This document shows positions 8,351 through 13,821 of a stretch of DNA of 42,873 nt, piece after piece (the stretch's first letter is position 1; the number at the start of each line of letters is the position of its first letter). The notes under the pieces are model-generated. The model had not been told where the DNA came from. It saw only the letters and a program-made list of their open reading frames with translations, and searched no databases. The position numbers and the translations under genes were made by a program. The stretch lies in IMG/VR virus record IMGVR_UViG_3300030109_000554, positions 1 through 42,873 of that record; one strand, 5' to 3'. The stretch comes from a virus.

Positions 8351-8483
8351 TAACTTCCTGCTCCTTCCAATTATAAAAGACAGCCTTACGTCTACGTAAT
8401 TCTGTTTCAGTTATACGTGTTTCTTTTGTTGACATTTTAGGGTAAACTTTAGCTTGACGTTTATCTAACTTTTTATAGTTCAT
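8340..8483 (-). CDS. Tiny charged protein upstream of primase-helicase
   Basis: A 47-residue ORF starting at ATG 8483, right after the stop of the upstream gene, and overlapping the helicase start by 11 bases. It is rich in Lys, Arg and Glu, with a likely helix in residues 19-45. The start is preceded by GGAGAAGTAA. No family is recognised. The tight packing on both sides is the main support that it is translated. Confidence 0.6.
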   Translation of the reverse strand: MNYKKLDKRQAKVYPKMSTKETRITETELRRRKAVFYNWKEQEVNEE

Positions 8484-8732
8484 TTACTTCTCCTCAATAT
8501 ATACTCGTAATGATTTACTATTTTTAATTGACTGCCCATACCTATGTTCTTTCCAATTAAGACCCTCTTTAAGATGCTGTCCTCTTATACGCATCTTATA
8601 TCTCTTTGTGTTAAGATATTTTTTAACAAAGAATATAAATGCCTTACCTGTATCATCATTAGGTACATCAGTAAACACATACTTAGGACAATAAGGAACT
8701 GGTTTATCTTCAACAAGTTTCATAAAGTTCAT
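8484..8732 (-). CDS. Small hypothetical protein
   Basis: An 82-residue protein not recognised as a named family. It has a central basic, aromatic stretch (VKKYLNTKRYKMRIRGQ) followed by a Lys/Arg-rich C-terminal half, which would suit nucleic acid binding. The ATG at 8732 overlaps the stop of the gene upstream (ATGA) and has an AGGAGAAAG ribosome site. It sits among small genes between the DNA modification pair and primase-helicase. Confidence 0.7.
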   Translation of the reverse strand: MNFMKLVEDKPVPYCPKYVFTDVPNDDTGKAFIFFVKKYLNTKRYKMRIRGQHLKEGLNWKEHRYGQSIKNSKSLRVYIEEK

Positions 8733-8902
8733 GTCTTTCTCCTAAAGTTTTTATTATATCCTTCAGCTTCTATATACTGGCTAACAAGTTTATCTTTGAA
8801 GTCTTGGTTTTTCTTTTTACTACCAAAACCTACCACAATTAGTTTTGATTTCAACTCATCTCGTTGAGCATCTTCAAGTTCTTGCATTATAGTTTTCTTC
8901 AT
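8729..8902 (-). CDS. Small charged hypothetical protein
   Basis: A 57-residue ORF from ATG 8902 with AAAGGAT upstream. It ends in an ATGA overlap with the next gene. The sequence is mostly charged and probably helical (opening MKKTIMQELEDAQRDELKSK), followed by a short VVGFGSKKK segment. Nothing identifies a function. It fills the gap between the PAPS-reductase-like gene and the 82-residue gene, which supports its reality. Confidence 0.62.
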   Translation of the reverse strand: MKKTIMQELEDAQRDELKSKLIVVGFGSKKKNQDFKDKLVSQYIEAEGYNKNFRRKT

Positions 8903-8917
8903 CCTTTATATTCCTTT

Positions 8918-9706
8918 CTATATTTTACATAGTTCACATGACCCTTGATCTGTATCAAACATTTCATACTTTGTACCAGTGTCTTTTTCTAATTGCTGTA
9001 TTATTTTTAAACGCTCTTGTCCAACTTTTGTATTCAACATACGTTGCTGAACCTTTTTACCTGCTAACATACAGGGATAACATCCTACCCTATCATTAGT
9101 TCCTTCATCATATAAAGGATTTCTTTTAACTCCATTATCTTTTAAATAATTAAAGACATCATCTTCAGACCAATCAACAATTGGTAAACGTACCTTAATA
9201 GTAGCTTTAAGTTTTTTATTGTAACGTCTAGGGAATACATCTTCCATATCATAAACATCTAACCCTGTTATATCCCCATACTTTTTAGCTCTCTGTCCAC
9301 TCTCTTGAGTTCTCATTCCAAACCAAAACTCATATGTAGTTTCACCATCGTAAATATTATTCTTATAAAAATCTCTTAAAGCATACTGTTTAAGGTGAGT
9401 AGTACAGAACCTACCTAATCCAAAAGGAAATCTTCCTTGTGCTTTAATTAATTCAGGTAAAGTCTCTGCCTTCTTCCCATCCTTACGTTTACCACCATGA
9501 GTTTTATAAATTTCAATACCTAATCTTTCTTTTAGGTATTCTAAATACGAATAAGTTAATGGGTGCTCCCATCCAGTGTCATTAAAGACAGCAACAATAT
9601 TTTCTTTAGGGTTATTATTAAGAGCAAGAATTAAAGAAGCTGTACTATCCTTGCCCCCACTCATAGGTACTAAAATATTATTAGTAGTTTTTATTTTCAT
9701 ATCCAT
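8918..9706 (-). CDS. PAPS reductase/DndC-like PP-loop protein
   Basis: About 262 residues from ATG 9706. The PP-loop PMSGGKDST (residues 14-22) binds ATP or an adenylylated substrate in the PAPS reductase / ATP-pyrophosphatase superfamily. CTTHLKQYALRDF, GCYPCMLAGK and a C-terminal CELC supply conserved cysteines that could hold a cluster or carry sulphur, as in DndC-type and sulphur-transfer enzymes. True sulphate assimilation is unlikely in a phage. ATG 9706 is preferred over an upstream start because it forms a TAATG overlap with the methyltransferase stop and has AAAGGATT upstream. This coupling suggests that the two proteins act together on DNA or on a nucleotide; that is inference. Confidence 0.85.
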   Translation of the reverse strand: MDMKIKTTNNILVPMSGGKDSTASLILALNNNPKENIVAVFNDTGWEHPLTYSYLEYLKERLGIEIYKTHGGKRKDGKKAETLPELIKAQGRFPFGLGRFCTTHLKQYALRDFYKNNIYDGETTYEFWFGMRTQESGQRAKKYGDITGLDVYDMEDVFPRRYNKKLKATIKVRLPIVDWSEDDVFNYLKDNGVKRNPLYDEGTNDRVGCYPCMLAGKKVQQRMLNTKVGQERLKIIQQLEKDTGTKYEMFDTDQGSCELCKI

Positions 9707-10611
9707 TATAATAATCCTTTCAAGATATGCTCTATTACTGCACAAGTCATACCATTACCTAACATCTTATACCTTTGGGTATTGCTTACACCTTCAGTAT
9801 AATTATCAGGTAAGGTTTGTAGTCTTTCACATTCGATGGGTGTAAGCTTTCTCCATGTTGTATTGTTTGCTAATACTTTAGGTTCACGATGCCCACCCTG
9901 CATGGTTGTTAAGGTAGGAGCTTTACCTTCAGGATGATACACTCTCTTGATTGAGTCATGACCCTTAAGATTAGCATCACCTACATGACATAGCCCTTCA
10001 TTACTAAAGACTAACTGTCTCCTATGCTTTTCAAAGTATGACTTTAGATTGCCACCCTTGAAGTAGTTAGCATCTATGCAGTGAGACTTATTCCTATCAG
10101 AGAAACCATTCTCAAGGATATCCTGTAAGACAACACCTCTGTCTTCAGGTTGTGTCACTGGTATGTTAGTCCAATACAATCTCTTCCTATTCTGGGCAGA
10201 GACTAAAGAACTATTGATTTCAATAGGTTGTACCCCAAGATATCTACTAATAACATCTTGGTGTTCTTGTTTCATACGAACATTCTCAAAGAGAAACCAT
10301 GTTGGTTTTACTTTTTCAAATAGTTTGTACCATTCAAAAAATAACTTAGACCTTGGGTCATCAAACGCTAGTTGTTTACCAGCAAATGAAAAACCTTGGC
10401 AAGGTGATCCTGCTATCATAAGATCTATGTTATTGGGTGGGTACTGATCGGTTATATCACCACACTGTACTATATCAGGGTGGTTCTTTAATGCTATTGA
10501 GATTGCAGGTTTATCTATCTCATTAGCATAGTACCTACTCACTGGAATACCAAGATTTTTAAGAGCTTGATATCCTGTACCACACCCATCGAAACCAGAG
10601 TGTATTCTCAT
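9706..10611 (-). CDS. DNA (cytosine-5) methyltransferase
   Basis: A 301-residue C5 methyltransferase. Motif I is GFDGCGTGYQAL near the N-terminus. The catalytic Cys is in SPCQGFSF (about residue 71), motif VI is FENVR (about 108-112) and AQNRKRLYW follows (139-147). The C-terminus has RYKMLGNGMTCAVI, the motif X/IX region. The divergent motif I and NRKRLYWTN resemble DNMT3-like phage enzymes. It methylates cytosine in an unknown target, most simply to evade host restriction. I start it at ATG 10611, just after the stop of the preceding gene, with AAAAGG upstream. It is the second gene after a sigma-70 promoter and is coupled by TAATG to the PP-loop protein. Confidence 0.93.
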   Translation of the reverse strand: MRIHSGFDGCGTGYQALKNLGIPVSRYYANEIDKPAISIALKNHPDIVQCGDITDQYPPNNIDLMIAGSPCQGFSFAGKQLAFDDPRSKLFFEWYKLFEKVKPTWFLFENVRMKQEHQDVISRYLGVQPIEINSSLVSAQNRKRLYWTNIPVTQPEDRGVVLQDILENGFSDRNKSHCIDANYFKGGNLKSYFEKHRRQLVFSNEGLCHVGDANLKGHDSIKRVYHPEGKAPTLTTMQGGHREPKVLANNTTWRKLTPIECERLQTLPDNYTEGVSNTQRYKMLGNGMTCAVIEHILKGLL

Positions 10612-10613
10612 AG

Positions 10614-10811
10614 TCAATCCTTTTCATCTGCTGTATCAATAAAAGGAATCAAGTAAGAACCATCTTGGATTTCATTACCTTTTTGATACTGTAAGAAATC
10701 ATCTCCTAATGATTTATTCATACAATCTGAACATGGTTCAGGTTTTTTTGTAGTTTTATTTATTATTATTTCTCTTGTTAATAATAAACTATTACAAATA
10801 TAACATCTCAT
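10614..10811 (-). CDS. Small zinc-ribbon-like protein
   Basis: A 65-residue protein whose first 31 residues hold two CxxC pairs (CYIC and CSDC), a likely zinc knuckle. The rest is acidic and ends TADEKD. It is the first gene of the operon leading into the methyltransferase and DNA replication genes, behind a strong promoter and a TAGGAG ribosome site. Its role is unknown; a small regulator or host-takeover protein would suit the position. Confidence 0.75.
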   Translation of the reverse strand: MRCYICNSLLLTREIIINKTTKKPEPCSDCMNKSLGDDFLQYQKGNEIQDGSYLIPFIDTADEKD

Positions 10812-10832
10812 ATTTATAACTCCTATAACTAT

Positions 10833-10862
10833 ATAGTATCATAGCCAACTCAACCTTGTCAA
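10833..10862 (-). promoter_or_regulatory. Sigma-70 promoter for the methyltransferase-replication operon
   Basis: Minus-strand TTGACA (10862-10857), 18-base spacer, TACTAT (10838-10833), with TGA directly before the -10 box as in the other promoters of this genome. Confidence 0.85.
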
Positions 10863-10865
10863 CTA

Positions 10866-11147
10866 TTAATTTAAATTAATTAATTTATACTTACCTTGTT
10901 TAAGGTTAGCTTCAGTTTCTTTTTTCTTTTCATTCAGAAAAATATTTCTATACTTTCCTGTTGTCTTACTATAATCCCAGTAAGTAGGATCTAAATAGGT
11001 ATCTGTTAAGACACCACTAACATATTTTTTCTTACCAACTAATACATCATACGATTGAAACCATTCATAATATGTATTATTCTCTGCAACTTGAGTGATT
11101 TCAAACTGCCATTCACCCATCCTTCTAACTTTTATTGGTGCTACCAT
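10866..11147 (-). CDS. Small hypothetical protein
   Basis: A 93-residue protein from ATG 11147 with AAAGGAG six bases upstream; a longer TTG reading back to 11183 has no ribosome site and is unlikely. It is beta-rich at first (VAPIKVRRMGEWQFEITQ), then aromatic (many Tyr and Trp), and ends in a basic Lys-rich tail. No family is recognised. It ends just before the promoter at 10833-10862, so it closes the upstream block of early microprotein genes. Confidence 0.7.
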   Translation of the reverse strand: MVAPIKVRRMGEWQFEITQVAENNTYYEWFQSYDVLVGKKKYVSGVLTDTYLDPTYWDYSKTTGKYRNIFLNEKKKETEANLKQGKYKLINLN

Positions 11148-11195
11148 AGCTATCTCCTTTGTACCTACTATATGTTGTGTCAAGTATTATTTTTA

Positions 11196-11414
11196 TCATG
11201 GTATTTCATGGTGAACATGAAGATAATTAACCTTATCTTCTAAAGATTTTATATGTTCTTCTTGTACTTTTCTTAACTCTTTGTACAATGCAATTAAATC
11301 ACCATAATCTTTTATACGTTTAGATAAATACACTCGTTGCTCTTCCAATTCACGAATGTTTCTCTCCAACTCTATAATTTTATTTTTCATGATAATAACG
11401 TCTTTTTGTCTCAT
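11196..11414 (-). CDS. Small coiled-coil protein
   Basis: A 72-residue, highly charged protein with Leu/Ile heptads from about residue 9 to 65 (for example IIELERNIRELEEQRVYLSK), so nearly all of it is predicted coiled coil. It starts at ATG 11414 with AAGGAG upstream. Homo- or hetero-oligomerisation is likely, perhaps to inhibit or scaffold a host protein. It lies in the early microprotein cluster. No family is recognised. Confidence 0.72.
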   Translation of the reverse strand: MRQKDVIIMKNKIIELERNIRELEEQRVYLSKRIKDYGDLIALYKELRKVQEEHIKSLEDKVNYLHVHHEIP

Positions 11415-11426
11415 TGTATTCTCCTT

Positions 11427-11510
11427 TCACCATACTATACAAATTAATAAAAAAATAACACACATAAAAAATCCTGTCAAGATTTCTTTTAGTAACTCAC
11501 TCATTTTCAT
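11427..11510 (-). CDS. 27-residue membrane micropeptide
   Basis: ATG 11510 overlaps the stop of the upstream zinc-ribbon gene (ATGA), and GGGGAGG lies just upstream. The peptide has a short charged start (MKMSELLKE) and then a single hydrophobic segment of about 17 residues rich in Phe, Ile, Leu and Cys, ending in Trp. It would insert in the inner membrane. It is one of three such tiny membrane peptides within 500 bases. Confidence 0.55.
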   Translation of the reverse strand: MKMSELLKEILTGFFMCVIFLLICIVW

Positions 11511-11662
11511 TCGTCCTCCCCTTCACACATTGATTTATCTACCTTCCCAAGACTAGCATAACAATAATCACAGTAGATTTCATAGTACCCATTACGATCG
11601 ACACGCTCCATAATACCAGTGCCATCGCAATAATCGCAGTCAACTTCAATATACTCACACAT
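11507..11662 (-). CDS. 51-residue zinc-ribbon microprotein
   Basis: From ATG 11662 with AAAGGAGTGTGT upstream. Two cysteine pairs, CDYC near residue 9 and CDYC near residue 31, are separated by about 18 residues with a glycine-containing loop (CDGTG), the layout of a small zinc ribbon. The tail is acidic. The stop overlaps the next start. It is probably a nucleic-acid or protein-binding host-takeover factor; no family is named. Confidence 0.68.
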   Translation of the reverse strand: MCEYIEVDCDYCDGTGIMERVDRNGYYEIYCDYCYASLGKVDKSMCEGEDE

Positions 11663-11677
11663 TATACACACTCCTTT

Positions 11678-11755
11678 CTATTTAAATGGTGGATACGATG
11701 CCCATAAAAAAACTACTACTATAACAACATATAATAGTATAATAATTACATCCAT
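11678..11755 (-). CDS. 25-residue membrane micropeptide
   Basis: From ATG 11755 with GAGAGGAGTGTGTT upstream. It is a run of Ile, Val and Leu forming one transmembrane segment, ending ASYPPFK. It sits in a tandemly duplicated unit with the peptide at 11829-11912: both have the same GGAGTGTGT leader and a similar hydrophobic core followed by a Pro/aromatic end, so they may be paralogues. Confidence 0.52.
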   Translation of the reverse strand: MDVIIILLYVVIVVVFLWASYPPFK

Positions 11756-11825
11756 AACACACTCCTCTCATTACTCATACCTTTTTCTGAATAGCTCAAT
11801 AGTATCAACTACTTAACCTTCCGAA
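11753..11825. repeat. Duplicated leader, copy 1
   Basis: Resembles 11910-11984 at an offset of about 159 bases. An identical 20-mer (ctttttctgaatagctcaat) lies at 11781-11800, and a shared tcaactactta follows. The copy holds the ribosome site and upstream leader of the 25-residue membrane peptide. Confidence 0.8.
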
Positions 11826-11828
11826 AAA

Positions 11829-11912
11829 TTACCACCAACGCCAAGGCATAGTGATAACGATTACAACCAACAACCATACAATTATAGCTGTTGTTAATAA
11901 TATTTCTAACAT
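11829..11912 (-). CDS. 27-residue membrane micropeptide
   Basis: From ATG 11912 with GAAGGAGTGTGTGTT upstream. A single hydrophobic segment (about residues 2-22, Ile/Val/Leu) is followed by MPWRWW. It is probably an inner-membrane peptide and a likely paralogue of the peptide at 11678-11755, with which it shares a duplicated leader. Confidence 0.52.
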   Translation of the reverse strand: MLEILLTTAIIVWLLVVIVITMPWRWW

Positions 11913-11984
11913 AACACACACTCCTTCCATTACTGGGATCTTTTTCTGAATAGCTCAATCAATTCAACTACTTAGCTTCCCAAG
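11910..11984. repeat. Duplicated leader, copy 2
   Basis: Second copy of the leader at 11753-11825, with the same 20-mer at 11940-11959. It runs into the last codons of the 55-residue gene (stop at 11968-11970). Copy 1 keeps a decayed trace of the same codons, so the duplication included the end of that gene. Confidence 0.8.
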
Positions 11985-12135
11985 ATTGCATATCATGGGC
12001 AACTAATTCACAAATAGTATCCAACATCTCTTGCCCTGCTGGTGTTTCAGCTAACTCCATAGGACTTCTACCTGTTTTGTTATGCTTTTCCATAAGGAAA
12101 TCGTGCATCCGCAAACGCTCATCCAGTGTAGGCAT
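11968..12135 (-). CDS. Small hypothetical protein
   Basis: A 55-residue protein from ATG 12135 with GGAAGGAG upstream. It is mostly helical and mildly acidic (opening MPTLDERLRMHDFL), with a middle TGRSPMELAETPAGQEML. No family is recognised. Its last codons form part of the duplicated block that also lies ahead of the membrane micropeptides. Confidence 0.65.
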   Translation of the reverse strand: MPTLDERLRMHDFLMEKHNKTGRSPMELAETPAGQEMLDTICELVAHDMQSWEAK

Positions 12136-12193
12136 AGTTTACTCCTTCCATTTAGTTTACAGTTTAAACAAACGTGTCACACACTCATTCAAA

Positions 12194-12700
12194 TTAATTA
12201 ATTGTTACATGGGGTGCAGTACTTTTGAAGTAATTCTTCATCTTTAATACTGCTTCCATAGCGTGTTCATCACCCTTTGATTTTGTTTCATCACTATGAA
12301 ACTTTATTACTTTTGCAATCTTTTTGAAAAAATCATCTGCATCGAAATGAGTTATTGATTGATCTTTTGCTACCTTGTCCCAGAAACAATTCTTGATTGC
12401 TTCCGCTACGTTAGCAACAACACCATCATCACGCTTTACTCTAATAAGTTTTTTATCTTGCAGAGAGTACATTTGATCTGTGTACAATTCAACCCATGAA
12501 GCAAACGCTTTTTGTCCTACTTCTGCTTTACCTTTACCTAAAGCATTTAAAACATCATTCAAACAACCATGATCCCCATGATCGTTGTAATGTTGGATAG
12601 CAAAACATGACGCTATCCAAATGTTATTCTTACCAGATGTAATTTGTTTTACACCTGTTGCTAATACTTTTTGGAATTCACTTACATTTTTTATTTTCAC
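12194..12700 (-). CDS. Hypothetical protein of the early region
   Basis: A 168-residue protein starting at GTG 12700 with AAGGAG upstream. It is mixed and soluble. Residues 25-60 contain an aromatic, His-rich segment (CFAIQHYNDHGDHGC) followed by NALGKGKAEVGQKAFASWV. The C-terminal half is charged and helical. I do not recognise a named family, although proteins of this kind recur in marine T7-like phages near the start of the early arm. It follows a 300-base gene-free stretch and probably heads the microprotein operon. Confidence 0.8.
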   Translation of the reverse strand: MKIKNVSEFQKVLATGVKQITSGKNNIWIASCFAIQHYNDHGDHGCLNDVLNALGKGKAEVGQKAFASWVELYTDQMYSLQDKKLIRVKRDDGVVANVAEAIKNCFWDKVAKDQSITHFDADDFFKKIAKVIKFHSDETKSKGDEHAMEAVLKMKNYFKSTAPHVTIN

Positions 12701-13012
12701 GTTACATACTCCTTATTTTTAGAGAGTGTGCAACACGCTTGTTAAAACTGTAATATGGGAATATATAAACATAATGCTAGAATTCACGTTCAATATTTGT
12801 CACACCTCACCCATCGTAAAATACAGCAGGGTAATTCCTACAAACTAAACGCTTCATCATTCATTAGCGAGAGCAAAGAAAACGCACTTGTTGCATTCCA
12901 AGCACACTGGTTGCGTCCCAAACACGTTACAGGTTGCTAATCTGCTCTGCTCTGTCTCTCATTGCTTGGTTTAAAACACACCAGCATTATGTTATTTACT
13001 TCTAATTGATAG
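12701..13012. other. Gene-free stretch upstream of the 168-residue gene
   Basis: I see no convincing gene. It is richer in GC than the control region beyond it. It holds a repeat at a 20-base offset (12890-12905 and 12910-12925, GTTGCRTYCCAARCAC, 13 of 16 identical) and a weak minus-strand promoter candidate (TTGAAC at 12793-12788, 18-base spacer, TTTATA). It may contain a leader or a small RNA. Confidence 0.4.
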
Positions 13013-13049
13013 AAAAAACCTATCTCAATAGACTGCTTAACAGTCTATT
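13013..13049 (-). terminator. Intrinsic terminator after the 73-residue gene
   Basis: A perfect 9-bp stem (AATAGACTG / CAGTCTATT, 13027-13035 and 13041-13049) with a 5-base loop overlaps the stop codon. On the minus strand a run of six T follows at 13018-13013. Confidence 0.75.
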
Positions 13050-13269
13050 AAGCTACCTTTTTTCTAGGTGAAAGGTAAGCTTTCCACTCCCATTTAAGAG
13101 AACTCGCTTTAATTGAGAATGGGTCAATATTTCCAGAACATCTAATAAGACTTTTTTTCTGGTCAAAAGTATTCTCTCTTTTTTCTAAAACAACACCATT
13201 TAGAACTACTGCACCATTTTTCTTCAATTGACGCAATTGTTGCCTCTCTCTACGGCCTAATCTAGCCAT
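13048..13269 (-). CDS. Small basic protein with its own promoter and terminator
   Basis: A 73-residue protein from ATG 13269 with GAAAGG upstream. The first 18 residues are very basic and helical (ARLGRRERQQLRQLKKNG). A beta-like middle follows (AVVLNGVVLEKRENTF), and the end is basic (SPRKKVA). It is the first gene left of the control region, with a promoter at 13334-13362 and a hairpin terminator at its stop, so it forms a single-gene transcript. That fits an immediate-early regulator that binds nucleic acid or RNA polymerase. The role is inferred from position and charge; no family is recognised. Confidence 0.78.
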   Translation of the reverse strand: MARLGRRERQQLRQLKKNGAVVLNGVVLEKRENTFDQKKSLIRCSGNIDPFSIKASSLKWEWKAYLSPRKKVA

Positions 13270-13333
13270 GATAAAAACCTTTCTTTAGTTTAGGTAAGCG
13301 TTATAGAACACGCTTTAACCATTCAATATAATA

Positions 13334-13362
13334 ACTATAAACTAAGTAAATTTATAAATCAA
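13334..13362 (-). promoter_or_regulatory. Leftward sigma-70 promoter at the control region
   Basis: Minus-strand TTGATT (13362-13357), 17-base spacer, TATAGT (13339-13334). It faces the 73-residue gene, with a leader of about 58 bases. Confidence 0.65.
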
Positions 13363-13391
13363 GTAAAAAAAGCATTATTTTAAAACTTTAT

Positions 13392-13419
13392 ATCTATTAA
13401 ATTATAAAGGTTAATAGAT
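13392..13419. promoter_or_regulatory. 9-bp inverted repeat, candidate activator or operator site
   Basis: ATCTATTAA at 13392-13400 and its exact complement TTAATAGAT at 13411-13419, with a 10-base spacer. It lies 110-135 bases upstream of the first sigma-54-like site, a usual place for an enhancer-binding activator. Confidence 0.55.
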
Positions 13420-13498
13420 TATAACTATCAAAATATTACATTGGTTTTTTTGATAGATAAAATTTATCAAAACCAGGGGTTTAATAGATTATAACTAT
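13411..13498. repeat. 18-bp direct repeat, two copies 70 bases apart
   Basis: TTAATAGATTATAACTAT occurs identically at 13411-13428 and 13481-13498. Each copy contains ATAG-N7-CTAT. Between them is a hairpin-like dyad (13443-13474: GG-T-run-GATA ... TATCAAAACC). These are likely protein-binding sites. Confidence 0.7.
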
Positions 13499-13527
13499 GA
13501 TTGATAATTATGATTAATGAAAGGTTA

Positions 13528-13543
13528 TGGCATGATTATTGCA
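13528..13543 (+). promoter_or_regulatory. Sigma-54-like promoter element 1
   Basis: TGGCATGATTATTGCA matches the -24/-12 consensus TGGCAY-N5-TTGCA with exact GG-GC spacing. First of four in tandem, all pointing to the late arm. Confidence 0.7.
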
Positions 13544-13554
13544 TGGGTAAAACT

Positions 13555-13570
13555 TGGCATGATAATTGCA
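13555..13570 (+). promoter_or_regulatory. Sigma-54-like promoter element 2
   Basis: TGGCATGATAATTGCA, 27 bases downstream of element 1. It has the same spacing, with all invariant bases present. Confidence 0.7.
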
Positions 13571-13582
13571 TAGATGTATAGT

Positions 13583-13598
13583 TGGCATAGTTCTTGCA
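13583..13598 (+). promoter_or_regulatory. Sigma-54-like promoter element 3
   Basis: TGGCATAGTTCTTGCA, 28 bases downstream of element 2. It has the same spacing, with all invariant bases present. Confidence 0.7.
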
Positions 13599-13621
13599 TA
13601 TCAATAACTTAGGGTAGTGGT

Positions 13622-13637
13622 TGGCATGGTTCTTGCA
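13622..13637 (+). promoter_or_regulatory. Sigma-54-like promoter element 4
   Basis: TGGCATGGTTCTTGCA, 39 bases downstream of element 3. Transcription from here would start near 13648 and give a leader of about 290 bases that contains the CTAT/ATAG array and a hairpin. Confidence 0.7.
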
Positions 13638-13670
13638 TGAGATGTATAGAAACAAGGTGATAGTTTAAAT

Positions 13671-13790
13671 CTATGGAGCAATAGAGTTTGTCTATGAGAG
13701 ACTTTGATAGATTTGTACTATGTCTAAATAGATTTTGCCTATGACAATGCGTGATAGTCATAACCTATGGAGTAATAGACAGGGACTATC
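13671..13790. repeat. 47-bp imperfect tandem array of CTAT/ATAG dyads
   Basis: Units begin at 13671, 13718 and 13765 (the last partial). CTAT-N6-ATAG occurs in all three units, and CTAT-N11-ATAG occurs in the first two, at 13692 and 13739. Units 1 and 2 share CTATG, AATAGA, TTTG, CTATGA and TGATAG at fixed positions (29 of 47 bases identical). Unit 3 repeats the opening CTATGGAGYAATAGA. It could be an operator array, an iteron-type origin or a leader RNA element. Confidence 0.75.
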
Positions 13791-13791
13791 A

Positions 13792-13821
13792 AGGGGTGTA
13801 GCCCCTCCCCTGCTCTTTTTT
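13792..13821 (+). terminator. Hairpin with T-run in the late leader (possible attenuator)
   Basis: AGGGG-TGTAG-CCCCT (13792-13806), then CCCCTGCTC and a run of T at 13816-13821. It lies between the sigma-54-like promoters and the sigma-70 promoter, so it could stop upstream transcripts. Confidence 0.5.

Noticed and set aside
11178-11183. Minus-strand TTGACA upstream of the 93-residue gene
   Set aside because: No -10 box at 15-19 bases; the only TATAGT is five bases away, so it is not a usable promoter on this evidence.
12755-12940. Plus-strand ORF of 61 residues in the gene-free early stretch
   Set aside because: No ribosome site, wrong strand for the arm, and composition unlike neighbours; treated as chance.
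13528-13637. Reading the four TGGCAT...TTGCA repeats as a CRISPR or simple microsatellite
   Set aside because: Spacers of 11, 12 and 23 bases are irregular and too short for CRISPR, and the conserved bases are exactly those of -24/-12 promoters.
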